Assembly: GCA_016744555.1 (NCBI GenBank)
Contig: JADGED010000165.1
Span: forward strand, 1 to 5,711
DNA: 5,711 bases
Reading direction: 5' to 3'
From: Desulfuromonadaceae bacterium
Lineage (GTDB): Bacteria; Desulfobacterota; Desulfuromonadia; Desulfuromonadales; Geopsychrobacteraceae
The notes under the pieces are model-generated. The model was not told the DNA's origin, searched no databases, and worked only from the letters and a program-made list of their open reading frames with translations. Numbering within the stretch: the stretch's first letter is position 1; the number at the start of each line of letters is the position of its first letter. The position numbers and the translations under genes are program-made. This document shows positions 4,619 to 5,711 of this stretch, piece by piece.

Positions 4619-5711
4619 TTATTTGGTTGGATAGGAAACCTTAAGCGGCATCGGCTCGCGGCTCTTCGGATCGTGTATACCCTTTTCCTCACCTTCCTTG
4701 AACCAATCCTGCTTCAGACCTTTAAGGAACTTGTTCTTGTCTTCTACCATCTTGTCAAACGGCAGGCCAGTAACGACTTGTGCTTTCTCCTTGGTCGAGA
4801 AGTCAGGTGCTTCGAAATCAGCAGCACCGTACTTGGCGAGAACGACGCGCAGCTTGATGCGGGCTTCCTGACCTTTATCGATAGCACTACCGAGAACGCG
4901 CAAGGTCTCTTCCGGTGCGTGGAAGAAGGAGCCATGAGCGGCAATCGCAAAATCCCAGCGCCACTGAGAATGGCGGATATCGGTCTGAGCTGGCTTCATT
5001 TCTTCAGCGGTAGCACCGAGCTCCAGCGCCTTGCCTGCTTCCAGGTGAGCCTTGGCGAGGACCTGCATAGCCTTCTTATGCAGCTCTTCCTTCCGCTCCA
5101 GTTTACGCGCTACAGTCTCTTTGAATTCCTTCTCTGTACCACTATGGCAATTCAAGCAGGTGTTGGCGATATCGTTAAGCGGGCTACCGACATTGTGGCT
5201 GGAGTACTTGACGCCACCTTCACGGACGTAAGGCATGTGACAGTCAGCACAAGCCAGACCCTCTTTACCGTGGACACCAGTGATGAAGGTTTCAAAACCG
5301 GGGTGCTGAGCTTTCAGCATCGGGGTCTTGCTAATCTTGTGTGTCCAGTCGACAAAGTCTCTTTCATCGTAATACTGCTCAATATCTTCAGCAGAGAAAC
5401 CATTATTCCACGGAAAGGTAACGACCTTAGCGGTCTTCTCTTCACCATTGCTATCGGTCCATTTGGTCGGCTTGAAGTAGTACTCAGAGTGACACTGGGC
5501 ACATACCAGAGTTCTCATGTCCTGATGAGTTGCATCAGCAAAAGGATTGGTGCCTTCAGCATCAAGAGCGCGCTTGAGGTAATCACGAGTAACGGTCAAC
5601 TTCATGGTCTCGTTGTCGTGACAATCAGCACAACCAACTGGATTGGCAATCTCGGTACCTAAGCGGGCCCACTTACCGGTAAAGTAAGCATTTTCGCCAT
5701 GTTCTTTCATC
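4619..5711 (-). CDS. nrfA: Cytochrome c nitrite reductase NrfA, pentahaem, ammonia-forming (5' end missing)
   Basis: The frame runs from the stop at 4619 to the right edge. The Met at 5710 is internal: it aligns by eye to a point just after the first haem of Escherichia coli NrfA, so about 110-130 N-terminal residues, with the signal peptide and the catalytic haem site, lie outside. Counting from that Met, four CxxCH sites are visible: C27/C30/H31, C70/C73/H74, C154/C157/H158 and C185/C188/H189. Active-site equivalents are Y78 (in CHSEYYF) and H136 (in KAQHP). Calcium-site residues E76, Y77, K133 and Q135 are all kept. RHSQWRWDFAIAAHG at 246-260 and FHAPEE at 263-268 are NrfA-typical. The family reduces nitrite to ammonium with six electrons in the periplasm, usually taking them from the quinone pool through NrfH; no nrfH is in view and it would be expected upstream. 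A strong stem-loop follows the stop. The identification is very firm. Confidence 0.96.
   Translation of the reverse strand, partial: MKEHGENAYFTGKWARLGTEIANPVGCADCHDNETMKLTVTRDYLKRALDAEGTNPFADATHQDMRTLVCAQCHSEYYFKPTKWTDSNGEEKTAKVVTFPWNNGFSAEDIEQYYDERDFVDWTHKISKTPMLKAQHPGFETFITGVHGKEGLACADCHMPYVREGGVKYSSHNVGSPLNDIANTCLNCHSGTEKEFKETVARKLERKEELHKKAMQVLAKAHLEAGKALELGATAEEMKPAQTDIRHSQWRWDFAIAAHGSFFHAPEETLRVLGSAIDKGQEARIKLRVVLAKYGAADFEAPDFSTKEKAQVVTGLPFDKMVEDKNKFLKGLKQDWFKEGEEKGIHDPKSREPMPLKVSYPTK

Noticed and set aside
4673..5662. Long open frame of 329 codons on the plus strand
   Set aside because: It is antisense to nrfA, whose haem motifs and conserved residues are unmistakable. The plus-strand product shows no recognisable domain.

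Overview
The window reads as part of the chromosome of an anaerobic, respiratory, Desulfuromonas/Geobacter-like bacterium (Desulfuromonadota). This is inferred from gene content: a pentahaem ammonia-forming nitrite reductase, a TlpA/ResA-type thioredoxin, and a pair of soluble iron-sulfur oxidoreductase subunits that resemble SfrB and SfrA, the NADPH-dependent Fe(III) reductase described from Geobacter sulfurreducens. The species cannot be named from the sequence. All four supported genes lie on the minus strand and are transcribed from right to left. Two are cut by the window edges.

Right part (4397-5711): the 3' three-quarters of nrfA (NrfA, cytochrome c nitrite reductase), followed by a strong stem-loop terminator. 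Next comes a good candidate extended -10 promoter, then tlpA, a membrane-anchored periplasmic thioredoxin with a WCPPC active site. The thioredoxin may help keep haem-binding cysteines reduced during c-type cytochrome assembly, which would suit a neighbour that needs five haems.

Middle (3342-3880): a 539-base AT-rich region with no convincing gene. It holds phased TTGAC direct repeats, a perfect 8-bp inverted repeat, a weak candidate promoter, and a short leader in front of sfrB that can fold in mutually exclusive ways.

Left part (1-3341): sfrB-like gene (674 codons, TTG start behind a perfect AGGAGG), then after 49 bases the sfrA-like gene (422 codons visible, running off the left edge). 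SfrB is a fusion of a NuoF-type Fe-S domain with a GltD-like FAD/NADPH module. SfrA is a NuoG-like protein with five Fe-S cluster motifs and a molybdopterin-type domain. Together they should form a cytoplasmic complex in which NADPH electrons enter at the SfrB flavin and pass through the Fe-S clusters of both subunits. The physiological acceptor cannot be read from sequence; work on Geobacter links SfrAB to NADPH balance during acetate metabolism as well as to in vitro Fe(III) reduction.

No mobile element, CRISPR array, tRNA or rRNA was seen. The most unusual points are a substituted cysteine in the NuoF-type cluster motif of SfrB, the absence of a molybdenum-ligating Cys/Sec in SfrA, and the possible RNA switch ahead of sfrB. 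No wholly new system is evident.
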